DNA of 42,543 nt from Mesonia profundi. GTDB lineage: Bacteria > Bacteroidota > Bacteroidia > Flavobacteriales > Flavobacteriaceae. A program made the translations under genes and the position numbers. Positions 6,971 through 15,534 of this stretch are shown here, one piece after another. Below the pieces are notes generated by a model, which saw only the letters and a list, made by a program, of their open reading frames with translations, made no database searches and was not told the DNA's origin. The stretch covers positions 1-42,543 of the forward strand of contig NZ_JAVHUL010000025.1 in NCBI RefSeq assembly GCF_031085155.1. Reading direction: 5' to 3'. Each line of letters starts with the position of its first letter. Position 1 is the first letter of the stretch.

Positions 6971-7606
6971 ATGTCTATTGTAGGTAAAAAATTTCCAAAT
7001 TTAAAAGTAAACGCTATGAACGAAATGGGCGATACTTTTCAGATTAACGTGTTAGAAGAAGCACAAAAAAACAACAAGAAAGTAGTCCTTTTTTGGTACC
7101 CAAAAGACTTTACATACGTGTGTCCAACCGAGTTACTTGCTTTTCAAGAAGCTTTACCAGAATTCGAAAAGAAAAATACAATTGTAATTGGAGCGTCTTG
7201 TGACACGGCAGAAGTTCACTTTGCATGGTTAAACACGGCTCAAGATAATGGTGGAATCGAAGGCGTATCTTACCCAATCTTAGCAGATTCTAACAGAAAC
7301 TTAAGTTCTAGATTAGGGATTTTAGATATCGAAAATGAGCAGTACGACGAAGAGTCTGGTGCAATCACTGTAGATGGAGACAATGTAACCTATAGAGCTA
7401 CTTACTTAATCGATGAAGAAGGAACGGTATTTCACGAAGGGATCAACCATATGCCATTAGGTAGAAACGTGAAAGAATACTTGAGAATGATTGATGCTTA
7501 TACCCACATTCAAAAAAACGGAGAGGTTTGTCCTGCCAACTGGGAAGAAGGAAAAGAAGCAATGACAGCAGATAGAGAAGGAGTAGCTTCTTATTTGTCT
7601 AAATAA
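6971..7606 (+). CDS. Typical 2-Cys peroxiredoxin (AhpC/Prx1 group)
   Basis: A 211-residue thiol peroxidase that reduces hydrogen peroxide and organic peroxides in the cytosol. The peroxidatic Cys lies in FTYVCPTE and the resolving Cys in EVCPANW near the C terminus, which marks the 2-Cys group. The conserved Arg lies in the ADSNRNLSSRLG region. The start follows an AT-rich leader with no Shine-Dalgarno. The thioredoxin-like gene 148 bp downstream on the same strand could supply reducing power. The codons appear well adapted, which would suit an abundant protein. Confidence 0.95.
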   Translation: MSIVGKKFPNLKVNAMNEMGDTFQINVLEEAQKNNKKVVLFWYPKDFTYVCPTELLAFQEALPEFEKKNTIVIGASCDTAEVHFAWLNTAQDNGGIEGVSYPILADSNRNLSSRLGILDIENEQYDEESGAITVDGDNVTYRATYLIDEEGTVFHEGINHMPLGRNVKEYLRMIDAYTHIQKNGEVCPANWEEGKEAMTADREGVASYLSK

Positions 7607-7706
7607 TATTTCTAATTTTTCCTTTACGGAATTGTTAGAAGAAATTTACCAACCTGCTAGGTCTTACTTGCCAGGTTATCAAAAACAAGAATCATTTAAA
7701 TGTTTG

Positions 7707-7718
7707 GGAGGTACCTCC
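7707..7718. repeat. 12-bp perfect palindrome GGAGGTACCTCC
   Basis: It lies in the 148-bp gap between the peroxiredoxin and thioredoxin genes, in a stretch with other short inverted repeats (AACCTG/CAGGTT at 7664-7690). It could shape the intergenic mRNA or be an operator. Nothing decides between these. Confidence 0.3.
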
Positions 7719-7754
7719 TGAAGGTTTAGTCCTCAACTAGGAAAAAAAATTGCT

Positions 7755-8069
7755 ATGGTAAAAGAGTTAGAAAAAGACAATTTAAGCGAAATAGTTTCAG
7801 ATCATGATACGGTTGTGGTGCAATTCATGGCGGGATGGTGTGGAAACTGTCGCTTAATGAAGCCTAAATTTAAAAAATTAGCTTCAGAAAATGAAAACGC
7901 ACATTTCATATTAGTAGATGCAGAGAAATTTCCCGAATCAAGAAAATTAGCTAAAGTTGATAATTTACCAACTTTTGCTACCTATAAAGGAGGTTCTTTT
8001 GTCAACCAAGTGCAAACCAATAAATTAGAATCATTAAAACAGATTGTAGATGAAGTTGCCAGTAATTAG
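7755..8069 (+). CDS. Thioredoxin family protein (CGNC active site)
   Basis: A 104-residue single-domain thioredoxin fold without signal peptide. The redox motif is WCGNC, differing from the classical WCGPC, which usually shifts the redox potential. The cis-Pro is visible in NLPTF. It follows the peroxiredoxin gene and its last 20 bases overlap the next small gene, so the three probably act together. The likely role is reduction of the neighbouring peroxiredoxin in the cytosol (inference from order). Confidence 0.92.
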   Translation: MVKELEKDNLSEIVSDHDTVVVQFMAGWCGNCRLMKPKFKKLASENENAHFILVDAEKFPESRKLAKVDNLPTFATYKGGSFVNQVQTNKLESLKQIVDEVASN

Positions 8070-8298
8070 ACACCTGCAGAAAAATAATGAACAACAGAAA
8101 CTAGAACATACCTTAGAAGTTCTAGAATCCTTTACAGAACACCGCTCGGTGACTGAAAATGATATGGATGTAATTGGAGAATTAATCACCAATATTTGTG
8201 GCGCTATAGAAGTACACGAAATGATTGATGGAGGAATGGCAGAAAAAGATGCCGCCAATAGCTTTGCAAAAAAAGTGATGGGTTCTATTGATAGATAA
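8050..8298 (+). CDS. Small conserved flavobacterial protein (DUF6952-like)
   Basis: An 82-residue acidic protein, probably helical, with no Cys pair and no membrane segment. It starts inside the 3' end of the thioredoxin gene (20-bp overlap, another frame), so translation is likely coupled. A small protein of this kind, starting MKLPVIRHL, sits after peroxiredoxin and thioredoxin in other flavobacteria, and I recall it as DUF6952; that name is from memory. The function is unknown; the context suggests oxidative stress or redox control. An opposite-strand ORF over 8034-8258 is a shadow. Confidence 0.8.
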   Translation: MKLPVIRHLQKNNEQQKLEHTLEVLESFTEHRSVTENDMDVIGELITNICGAIEVHEMIDGGMAEKDAANSFAKKVMGSIDR

Positions 8299-8330
8299 CA
8301 TTCTTAAAATACAGATACAAATACAAATAC

Positions 8331-8364
8331 AAAAAGGCTGCTTTTTTAAGTAGCCTTTTTTTTT
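8331..8364 (+). terminator. Rho-independent terminator of the peroxiredoxin-thioredoxin set
   Basis: AAAAAGGCT and AGCCTTTTT pair around a 12-base loop, followed by more T. It is preceded by three ATACAA-type repeats at 8312-8330. Confidence 0.8.
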
Positions 8365-8422
8365 ATGGATTTATGTTAAGGTTATCAGATTATGGTTACT
8401 TTTAAACTTTATAAGGAAAACG

Positions 8423-8797
8423 ATGAAAGCTAATTTTATTACTAAGCGATTAAAAGGCGGAATCTATGCCATGAAAGGTTTTTATTTGCTATTAAAGACC
8501 GAACCTAGCATACAAGTGCAAGCGGGGATTTCTATACTCATGGTTGTTGCAGGATCTTATTTTGATATCTCTAGAGAAGAATGGATGCTGCAAACCTTAG
8601 CTATTGGATTGGTAATGAGTTTAGAAGGCGCCAATACCGCCATAGAAGAAATAGCCGATTTTATTCATCCAGAGTTTCATACCAAAATAGGACTGATTAA
8701 AGATTTTGCAGCGGGCGCTGTTTTTTTTGCCGCCGTAGCCGCCGTAATCATAGGAATACTAATCTATTACCCTTATATTGTCAATATTAATCTATAA
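8423..8797 (+). CDS. dgkA: Diacylglycerol kinase family (probable undecaprenol kinase)
   Basis: A 124-residue inner-membrane kinase with three transmembrane helices. The active-site signature is clear: EGANTAIEEIAD, then a Lys-Asp-Ala-Ala-Gly-Ala run (KDFAAGAV). In many bacteria outside the gamma-Proteobacteria this family phosphorylates undecaprenol, recycling the carrier for cell wall synthesis; which lipid is used here is not visible. Placement just before ftsK, 65 bp apart, agrees with an envelope or division role. Confidence 0.92.
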   Translation: MKANFITKRLKGGIYAMKGFYLLLKTEPSIQVQAGISILMVVAGSYFDISREEWMLQTLAIGLVMSLEGANTAIEEIADFIHPEFHTKIGLIKDFAAGAVFFAAVAAVIIGILIYYPYIVNINL

Positions 8798-8862
8798 AGC
8801 GTAAAATTTCCTGCCTAGAATTTGCAATCATATTTGTATTTTAGCGGCTTATTTAATTGTAA

Positions 8863-11301
8863 ATGGCGAAGAAAAAAACAAAAGCAAAAAAGACAAAAAA
8901 AGCTTCCTATAAACTTCCTAAAGTGAATTTCACCAGGAAGCATAAAGTGCTTCTAGGTAGTTTTTTATTGCTTTTAGGGCTTGCCCTCATGATTGCTTTT
9001 GTCTCTTTTCTATTCAATTGGAAATACGATCAAGATACGATAGGTCATTTCGCCGACAGACAGCTAGAAACCAAAAACTGGCTCAGTAAATTTGGGGCAG
9101 AAGTAAGTCACTTTTTTATCTATAATGGTTTTGGTGTTTCTTCTTTTAGCATTGCTATATTAACTTTTTTAACAGGTGTTTACCTTTTCTTAAATCTTAA
9201 AACTAAATCCTTGATAAGTTTTTGGTTTTGGGGAATTTTAGTGATGCTTTGGTTGGCGACGGTACTCGGTTTTTTTGCCGATAAAAATGCTTTGCTAGGC
9301 GGAGTGATAGGCTTTGAAACCAACGATTTTCTTCAGGACTACTTGGGCTTTGCAGGAACTGTATTAGTACTTATTTTTGTACTTATAGTTTATTTTGTGA
9401 TTCGGCTTAATGTGACGCCAGAGCTTATTGGTGGGTATTTTAAGAGAACTCGAGATGAAGTGACGCAAGATTTTGAAGATTCTAAAGCGAAGGAAGAAAA
9501 AGTTCTTCAGGATTTTTTAGAGAAAGAGAAAGAGAATCAGCCTCCAAAAGAGGAGCCTAAGCCGATAAGTGATACCAATAGGGCTTCCGCGGAAGCGAAA
9601 AAAGAAGTTAATCTAGCGCCAACTCCACCTCCAACTCCAGAAACCAAGGTTGAGCCTCAACCCGAACCTAAACCTGAAAAAATTGTAATTGAAGGGAATA
9701 AAGAGGACGGCGATGTTTCTATGGAAGTGGAAACCACCGTGGAAGAAGAGGAAGAAGTAGGTAACCTGAGTAAAAAACTGGTGAAAGATTTTGGAGAGTT
9801 TGATCCTACGCTAGAGCTGAAAAATTATAAATTTCCTAGCACAAATCTTTTAAAAGATTATAATGCTGGCGGTGGCGGAATTACCATTAACCAAGAAGAA
9901 CTCGAAGAGAATAAAAACAATATTGTAAGGACGCTTAAAAATTACAAGATTGAAATTGCTCAAATTAAAGCGACGGTAGGTCCTACCGTGACTTTATATG
10001 AGATTGTACCTGAAGCTGGAGTGCGTATTTCAAAAATTAAAAACCTAGAAGATGATATTGCCTTGTCTCTTGCAGCACTAGGAATTAGAATTATTGCACC
10101 TATTCCTGGAAAAGGAACAATCGGGATTGAGGTGCCCAATAAAAACTCGACCATTGTAAGTATGCGATCGGTGATTGCTTCTTCCAAATTTCAAAATGCA
10201 GAAATGGAACTTCCGGTGGCTTTAGGAAAAACCATTTCTAACGAAACCTACGTGGTAGATTTAGCCAAGATGCCTCACCTGTTAATGGCAGGAGCTACGG
10301 GTCAGGGTAAATCGGTTGGATTAAATGCCGTGCTTACTTCGCTGTTGTATTCAAAGCATCCCGCCGAAGTTAAATTCGTGCTGGTAGATCCCAAAAAAGT
10401 AGAACTTACTTTATTTAATAAAATAGAAAGACATTACTTGGCGAAGCTTCCTAATTCTGAAGATGCCATTATTACCGATAATACCAAGGTGATTAATACG
10501 CTTAATTCTTTATGCATTGAAATGGATAACCGTTACGACATGCTTAAAGACGCCATGGTTAGAAATATTAAAGAATATAACGAGAAGTTTAAAGCAAGAA
10601 AATTAAATCCGGAAAACGGGCATAAATACCTTCCATATATTGTTTTGGTGGTCGATGAGTTTGCCGATTTAATTATGACTGCTGGGAAAGAGGTAGAAAC
10701 GCCTATTGCCAGATTAGCACAATTAGCGCGAGCAATTGGAATTCATCTAATCATCGCCACACAAAGACCCTCTGTAAATGTGATTACAGGGATGATTAAA
10801 GCCAACTTCCCAGCAAGAATCGCCTTTAGAGTGACCAGTAAAATTGATTCTCGAACTATTTTAGATACCGGGGGAGCCGATCAATTGATAGGAAAAGGAG
10901 ATATGTTGTATACTCAAGGGAATTACTTAGTGCGTTTGCAATGTGCTTTTGTAGATACGCCAGAGGTAGAACGAATAACAGATTTTATTGGATCTCAAAA
11001 AGCATATCCAGATGCGCATTTACTGCCAGAGTATGAAGGGGAGGAAAGTGGCACAGGAGTTGATATAGATGTAAGCGAAAGGGATAAACTGTTTCGCGAA
11101 GCTGCCGAGATTTTGGTGATCGCTCAACAAGGTTCTGCTTCTTTACTTCAACGAAAGCTAAAAGTAGGTTATAATAGAGCCGGTAGAATCGTTGACCAGT
11201 TGGAAGCAGCGGGAATAGTAGGACCTTTTGAAGGAAGTAAGGCTAGACAGGTATTGATCACCGATTTAAATGCCTTAGAAGATTATTTAAATAACGAATA
11301 A
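8863..11301 (+). CDS. ftsK: DNA translocase FtsK/SpoIIIE
   Basis: An 812-residue septal DNA pump that clears chromosome ends and positions dif for XerCD. It has a basic N terminus, about four transmembrane helices to residue 185, and a low-complexity Pro/Glu linker (about 190-300). The motor follows, with Walker A GATGQGKSV near 480 and Walker B VLVVDEFADL near 595, then the winged-helix gamma domain at the C terminus (LLQRKLKVGYNRAGRIVDQL), which reads KOPS-like DNA. The linker is shorter than in E. coli FtsK. A 14-bp palindrome at 9583-9596 lies in the linker codons. lolA begins 9 bp after the stop, so the genes are probably co-transcribed. Confidence 0.97.
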   Translation: MAKKKTKAKKTKKASYKLPKVNFTRKHKVLLGSFLLLLGLALMIAFVSFLFNWKYDQDTIGHFADRQLETKNWLSKFGAEVSHFFIYNGFGVSSFSIAILTFLTGVYLFLNLKTKSLISFWFWGILVMLWLATVLGFFADKNALLGGVIGFETNDFLQDYLGFAGTVLVLIFVLIVYFVIRLNVTPELIGGYFKRTRDEVTQDFEDSKAKEEKVLQDFLEKEKENQPPKEEPKPISDTNRASAEAKKEVNLAPTPPPTPETKVEPQPEPKPEKIVIEGNKEDGDVSMEVETTVEEEEEVGNLSKKLVKDFGEFDPTLELKNYKFPSTNLLKDYNAGGGGITINQEELEENKNNIVRTLKNYKIEIAQIKATVGPTVTLYEIVPEAGVRISKIKNLEDDIALSLAALGIRIIAPIPGKGTIGIEVPNKNSTIVSMRSVIASSKFQNAEMELPVALGKTISNETYVVDLAKMPHLLMAGATGQGKSVGLNAVLTSLLYSKHPAEVKFVLVDPKKVELTLFNKIERHYLAKLPNSEDAIITDNTKVINTLNSLCIEMDNRYDMLKDAMVRNIKEYNEKFKARKLNPENGHKYLPYIVLVVDEFADLIMTAGKEVETPIARLAQLARAIGIHLIIATQRPSVNVITGMIKANFPARIAFRVTSKIDSRTILDTGGADQLIGKGDMLYTQGNYLVRLQCAFVDTPEVERITDFIGSQKAYPDAHLLPEYEGEESGTGVDIDVSERDKLFREAAEILVIAQQGSASLLQRKLKVGYNRAGRIVDQLEAAGIVGPFEGSKARQVLITDLNALEDYLNNE
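9583..9596. repeat. Palindrome GCTTCCGCGGAAGC inside ftsK linker
   Basis: A perfect 14-bp palindrome read in frame as A-S-A-E-A in a non-conserved linker. The identical word occurs at 30303-30316, again read as ASAEA, and a close variant at 38716-38728. Confidence 0.7.
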
Positions 11302-11310
11302 ATAAAGATA

Positions 11311-11955
11311 ATGAAAAAGATTTTTTTATTAGTTGCAGCTATAGGACTTACCAGTTTTGCACAAGCACAAAATTCGGCGAAAGCAGAAAAACTTTTAAAT
11401 GAGGTGTCTCAAAAAGTAAAATCTTACAACAATATGGTGGTAGATTTTAAATACACCTTAGAAAATACCGAAGAGAATATTAAACAAGAAACCAGAGGAG
11501 ATGTAAGCCTTAAGGGAGAGTTATACCGACTTAACCTGATGGGAATTACTCGGGTTTTTGATGGTAAAAAATTATATACCATTGTTCCTGAAGACGAAGA
11601 AGTTACCATTTCTACCTACAATCCTAAAAATGACCAAGGGATTACGCCTTCAAAAATGCTTACGTTTTACGAGGATGGCTATACGTATAAATGGGATATC
11701 ACTCAGAATGTAAAAGGAAGAACGATTCAGTATATCAAATTGAATCCTATGGATTCTGATGCAGAAATCAAAGAAATTTTATTGGGAGTAGATGTGCAAA
11801 CCAAGCATATCTATAACTTGATTCAGCAGCAGGATAATGGGACCAAGGTAACCATAAGAGTAAATACGTTTAAAACAAATGAGCCACTTTCTAATAAGTT
11901 ATTTTCTTTTGACGAGAATAAATATAACGGCTATTACATCAATAGACTGGAATAA
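11311..11955 (+). CDS. lolA: LolA-type outer-membrane lipoprotein carrier
   Basis: A 214-residue periplasmic protein. A clear signal peptide (MKKIFLLVAAIGLTSFAQAQ) precedes a LolA-like half-barrel that starts AEKLLNEVSQKVKSYNNMVV and includes TRVFDGKKLYTIVPE. In Gram-negatives this fold carries lipoproteins from the inner to the outer membrane. Bacteroidota homologues are divergent, so the exact cargo route is inferred. It sits between ftsK and an LptF/G-like permease gene, whose start directly abuts its stop. Confidence 0.88.
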   Translation: MKKIFLLVAAIGLTSFAQAQNSAKAEKLLNEVSQKVKSYNNMVVDFKYTLENTEENIKQETRGDVSLKGELYRLNLMGITRVFDGKKLYTIVPEDEEVTISTYNPKNDQGITPSKMLTFYEDGYTYKWDITQNVKGRTIQYIKLNPMDSDAEIKEILLGVDVQTKHIYNLIQQQDNGTKVTIRVNTFKTNEPLSNKLFSFDENKYNGYYINRLE

Positions 11956-13461
11956 TTGAAAATCATAGATAGGTACATATTCACTAGCTTTCTAAAAACC
12001 TTTATTGCAGTTTTTACGATTCTAATGTTCATTTTTTTACTGCAAACCATCTGGTTATATATATCAGAGCTTGCCGGTAAAGATTTGGACTTTTTGATTA
12101 TTGGACGCTTTCTATTTTATTTTGCTCCCAACTTAATTCCGCTGGTATTGCCATTAACCATCTTGGTGACGTCGATTATGACGTTTGGTGATTTTTCAGA
12201 GAACTATGAGTTTGCTGCGATGAAATCTTCCGGGATTTCACTGCAGCGAGCTATGAAAAGTCTCATTATATTTGTTTCCTTTCTAAGTATTACGGCCTTT
12301 TTTTTCGCCAATAACGTTATTCCTTGGGCAGAATTTAAATCGATTAACTTGAGGAAAAACATCTCAAAGTTAAAACCGGCTATGGCAATCGTAGAGGGTG
12401 CTTTTAATGAAATAGGAGATATAAACATTAAGGTAGATGGCAAATCTGGTAAAAATGATCAGCTTCTTCGTACCGTAACCATTCATAAGAAAAACCCAGA
12501 GAGAAGAGGGAATTTTACGGTTATTAAATCGGAAAGGGGAGAACTAGTAGGAGATGAAAATTCAGATATTTTATCGCTTATTCTTTTTAATGGAAACTAT
12601 TACGACGAAGTTCAGCCTAATGATTATAAAGCGAGAAGAAAAAAACCTTTTGTAAGAAGTTATTTTGATGAGTATAAAATTAATATTGATTTATCGACTT
12701 TTAATGAGGTAGATTTAGAAGAGGAGAAATTCAACTACTCGTACAAAATGTTGGATAGTGAAGAACTAAGAATCGCTTTAGATTCTCTTTCTGAGGATTT
12801 GAATCAAGATAAGAAAAACTTTTCAAATAACATTATCAATAGAAGTGGAGTAGAGCAAATAGGAATCAATCTTAAAAAACCTAAAGACACATCCCAAATA
12901 AAGAGTATTGTTGCTAAAACGCCTCAAGGAGAAGAGCCTATAAATTACCATATTAAAAATATAGATGAACTCTATGATTCTTACGACCTTCGAGACCAGC
13001 AGCAGCATTTAAATATTGCCATAGGAGGGATACGAGGAACGCTTTCTAATATAAAAGGAAAGAAAGAAATTTTACAGAAAAAGGCAACGACTATTAATAA
13101 AACCGAAATTCAGTTGCACGATAAATATGCCCTAGCCATGGCGTGTTTTATATTGTTTTTTGTGGGCGCTCCATTGGGAGCCATAATTCGTAAAGGAGGC
13201 TTGGGTTTACCCATGGTGGTAGCGATCTTGCTATTTTTAACCTATCACTTTATAGGAATATTCGCTAAAAATAGTGCAGAAAATGGCGCTGTAAGTCCAT
13301 TTCTCGCTTCTTGGTTGTCCACATTTATTATGCTTCCGTTAGGCGTATTTTTAACGTATAGAGCAACCACAGACCAAGGCTTTTTTAACCCTGATGTAAT
13401 ACTTTTACCCATTAAAAAATTCTTTAGAAAAATAGGATTAGCAAAGAAAGAGAAGAAATAG
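11956..13461 (+). CDS. LptF/LptG (YjgP/YjgQ) family permease
   Basis: A 501-residue inner-membrane protein of the LPS export ABC transporter. Three transmembrane helices lie in the first 125 residues, a large periplasmic domain (about 130-395) follows, and three helices lie at the end. The typical opening KIIDRYIFTSFLKTF is present. The start codon is TTG at 11956, directly after the lolA stop with no gap; no in-frame ATG would keep the first helix, so the TTG is supported by the family pattern. The periplasmic part is longer than in E. coli LptF and carries an extra charged segment around 260-390. LptF and LptG cannot be told apart here. Neighbouring lolA suggests joint envelope biogenesis. 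Confidence 0.92.
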   Translation: MKIIDRYIFTSFLKTFIAVFTILMFIFLLQTIWLYISELAGKDLDFLIIGRFLFYFAPNLIPLVLPLTILVTSIMTFGDFSENYEFAAMKSSGISLQRAMKSLIIFVSFLSITAFFFANNVIPWAEFKSINLRKNISKLKPAMAIVEGAFNEIGDINIKVDGKSGKNDQLLRTVTIHKKNPERRGNFTVIKSERGELVGDENSDILSLILFNGNYYDEVQPNDYKARRKKPFVRSYFDEYKINIDLSTFNEVDLEEEKFNYSYKMLDSEELRIALDSLSEDLNQDKKNFSNNIINRSGVEQIGINLKKPKDTSQIKSIVAKTPQGEEPINYHIKNIDELYDSYDLRDQQQHLNIAIGGIRGTLSNIKGKKEILQKKATTINKTEIQLHDKYALAMACFILFFVGAPLGAIIRKGGLGLPMVVAILLFLTYHFIGIFAKNSAENGAVSPFLASWLSTFIMLPLGVFLTYRATTDQGFFNPDVILLPIKKFFRKIGLAKKEKK

Positions 13462-13466
13462 ATACT

Positions 13467-13474
13467 TAACTTTG
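13467..13474 (+). promoter_or_regulatory. Promoter -7 element of ribB
   Basis: TAACTTTG matches TAnnTTTG and lies 16 bp before the ATG, just past the stop of the permease gene. No -33 TTTG is evident. Transcription from here would leave a leader of about 10 bases, so no FMN riboswitch can fit. Confidence 0.5.
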
Positions 13475-13490
13475 CAAAAAAGAAAATAAG

Positions 13491-14636
13491 ATGACTCAAG
13501 ATACTAAACCTACCCAGATACAACTCCATACCGTAAAAGAAGCCATAGACGATATTCGCCAAGGAAAGATGGTGATTGTAGTAGATGATGAGGATAGAGA
13601 AAATGAAGGTGATTTTATCGCTGCCGCGGAAGCTGTAACGCCAGAGATGATTAATTTTATGGCCAAGCATGGTCGCGGACTTATTTGTGCTCCGCTTACC
13701 GAAGATCGTTGTGATGAATTAGCGCTTAATATGATGGTAGACAACAATACCGTGTTGCATCATACACAATTTACGGTCTCTGTAGATTTAATAGGTCACG
13801 GTTGTACTACAGGAATCTCAGTTCACGATCGCGCCAAAACCATTAAATCTTTAGTAGAGAAAGAAACTAAACCTCACGATTTGGGAAGACCAGGTCATAT
13901 TTTTCCGCTTAAAGCGAAAAATGGCGGAGTTTTAAGAAGAACAGGACATACAGAAGCTTCTGTAGATTTAGCACGATTAGCAGGCTTTGAGTCGGCTGGA
14001 ATCTTAGTAGAAATATTAAACGACGATGGAACGATGGCGCGTTTACCGCAATTGGTAGAAGTTGCTAAGAAGTTTGATCTTAAACTAATTTCTATTGAAG
14101 ACTTGGTGGCATATAGAATGCAACACGATTCGTTGATTGAGAAAAAAGAAGACTTTGATATTGAAACCCGTTTTGGGCATTATAGAATAAGAGCTTATAA
14201 ACAAACTACCAACAATCAGGTACACATTGCTTTAACTAAAGGAAATTGGAGTACAGAAGAGTCGGTTTTAGTGCGCGTAAATTCTACCTTGGTCAACAAC
14301 GATATCTTAGGAACACTTACCAATAACGCCGATAAGAAGCTGGACGAAATGTTTAAAGCTTTAAACAAAGCGGAAAGTGGTGCCATCGTATTTATTAACC
14401 AAGAGATGGCGAACCTAAATATATTAAGTAGATTAGAAGAACTAAAGATTTTACAAGAAAACGGAGAGATTAAAGCTCCAAGTTTGGCTTTAGACAATAA
14501 AGACTTTGGAATTGGCGCACAAATTCTTCACGATTTAGGCATCCATAAAATAAAATTACTTTCTAACTCTAAGCAAACCAAAAGAGTAGGAATGATAGGT
14601 TACGGACTTGAAATTACCGAATACGTTAATTACTAA
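13491..14636 (+). CDS. ribB: 3,4-dihydroxy-2-butanone 4-phosphate synthase with degenerate GTP cyclohydrolase II-like domain
   Basis: A 381-residue RibBA-shaped protein. The RibB half (residues 1-205) makes DHBP from ribulose 5-phosphate for riboflavin synthesis and is intact: [21 protein letters not shown], the HDRAKTI segment, RPGHIFPL and [11 protein letters not shown]. The second half keeps the RibA outline ([30 protein letters not shown]), but the three zinc Cys that family members carry around RCDCG are replaced ([13 protein letters not shown]), and the Arg-rich GQEGRGIGL loop reads [13 protein letters not shown] cyclohydrolase activity is therefore unlikely, and a separate RibA should exist elsewhere. 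It converges with the nitroreductase gene; the stop codons overlap by 4 bp. Confidence 0.93.
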   Translation: MTQDTKPTQIQLHTVKEAIDDIRQGKMVIVVDDEDRENEGDFIAAAEAVTPEMINFMAKHGRGLICAPLTEDRCDELALNMMVDNNTVLHHTQFTVSVDLIGHGCTTGISVHDRAKTIKSLVEKETKPHDLGRPGHIFPLKAKNGGVLRRTGHTEASVDLARLAGFESAGILVEILNDDGTMARLPQLVEVAKKFDLKLISIEDLVAYRMQHDSLIEKKEDFDIETRFGHYRIRAYKQTTNNQVHIALTKGNWSTEESVLVRVNSTLVNNDILGTLTNNADKKLDEMFKALNKAESGAIVFINQEMANLNILSRLEELKILQENGEIKAPSLALDNKDFGIGAQILHDLGIHKIKLLSNSKQTKRVGMIGYGLEITEYVNY

Positions 14637-15277
14637 GTTCTATTTTTATAATGTAGCGTCGTGTCGTCCATTGTTTTCCTAACTTTTTTAAATTCGGCAA
14701 ACATATCATCTTCGGCACGATAACCTATAGGAAGAAGCAAGGTAGGTTTTAAGTGGAGTTTTTTCAAGTCTAACACCTCTGCCAATTTCTCAGGATGAAA
14801 ACCTTCCATAGGGCAGGAGTCAATCTTTTCTAAAGCGCAGACCGTAAGTAAATTCCCCATAGCAAGATAAACTTGATTTTTGGCCCAAGCATCGATTTTG
14901 TCTTTACTACTTTTTTCAAAATCTTTCAGAAGAAAATCTTGAAACGGATTTAAGATGGCATCGGGCGTATCTCTAATGTCTTTTACGCGCTTAAAATAAC
15001 TAAGAATAAACTCTTCATCTATATCATCCTCAATGCATAAAATAAGTAGATGCGAGGCGGAGCTTATTTGCTCCTGATTAAAACACGACTCCATAAGTTG
15101 CTGCAATACCTCTTGCTCTTCAATAATCATCATCTTTATAGGCTGCAAACCATAAGAAGTTGCCGTAAGAGTAAAAGCCTTTTTTAGGATAGCAATTTTA
15201 TCTTCAGGAATCTTTTTTTCAGTATCAAATTTTTTAGCAGCGTAACGCCATTCTAGCGAATTTATAACATCCATCAA
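14633..15277 (-). CDS. Nitroreductase family NAD(P)H-dependent oxidoreductase
   Basis: A 214-residue FMN-dependent flavoprotein of the NfsB/nitroreductase fold, cytosolic and usually a homodimer. The N-terminal FMN phosphate segment is RRYAAKKFD-like (WRYAAKKFD), followed by SYGLQPIKMMII and the late PIGYRAEDD stretch. Members reduce nitroaromatics, quinones or dihydropteridines; which applies here cannot be told. Two Met codons open the frame (15277 and 15274). It converges on ribB with a 4-bp overlap and has its own promoter region in the 257-bp gap that precedes the endonuclease gene, where I see no other gene. Confidence 0.92.
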   Translation of the reverse strand: MMDVINSLEWRYAAKKFDTEKKIPEDKIAILKKAFTLTATSYGLQPIKMMIIEEQEVLQQLMESCFNQEQISSASHLLILCIEDDIDEEFILSYFKRVKDIRDTPDAILNPFQDFLLKDFEKSSKDKIDAWAKNQVYLAMGNLLTVCALEKIDSCPMEGFHPEKLAEVLDLKKLHLKPTLLLPIGYRAEDDMFAEFKKVRKTMDDTTLHYKNRT

Positions 15278-15511
15278 CTTAAACTTTGTTTATATTTTTG
15301 GCAATTTACAAAGATTCAAAGTCATTTTATAAATTCTTAGGCTTCTTATTTTGCAATACTTTCAAAACAGGTAGTACAGAAACTAAGCGGTATAGGAGAA
15401 GAAAACTTTTAGTTGCTTAAGTCTATAAAATTCTCTTTCTGCGGAAAAAAGGCTTAAGCTTGTTGCTTTAAGAATTATCAGCTAAAATCTATTTTTTTCA
15501 TCTTCACAAAG

Positions 15512-15519
15512 TATATTTG
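15512..15519 (+). promoter_or_regulatory. Promoter -7 element of the endonuclease I gene
   Basis: TATATTTG is a perfect TAnnTTTG match, 15 bp before the ATG at 15535. No clear -33 element was found. Confidence 0.5.
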
Positions 15520-15534
15520 TATAAAATAACTTTT

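Noticed and set aside
8034-8258. Minus-strand ORF opposite the thioredoxin and small-protein genes
   Set aside because: Ser/Cys/Ile-rich translation typical of an antisense shadow; the plus-strand genes have clear family context.
8312-8330. Short direct repeat of ATACAA, possible start of a CRISPR or VNTR
   Set aside because: Only three six-base units with no spacers; a minor simple repeat before the terminator.
13475-13490. FMN riboswitch before ribB
   Set aside because: Only 29 bp separate the permease stop from the ribB ATG and no RFN-type sequence is present.
13245-13747. Minus-strand ORFs across the permease-ribB joint
   Set aside because: They run antisense to two well-supported genes and show no motif.
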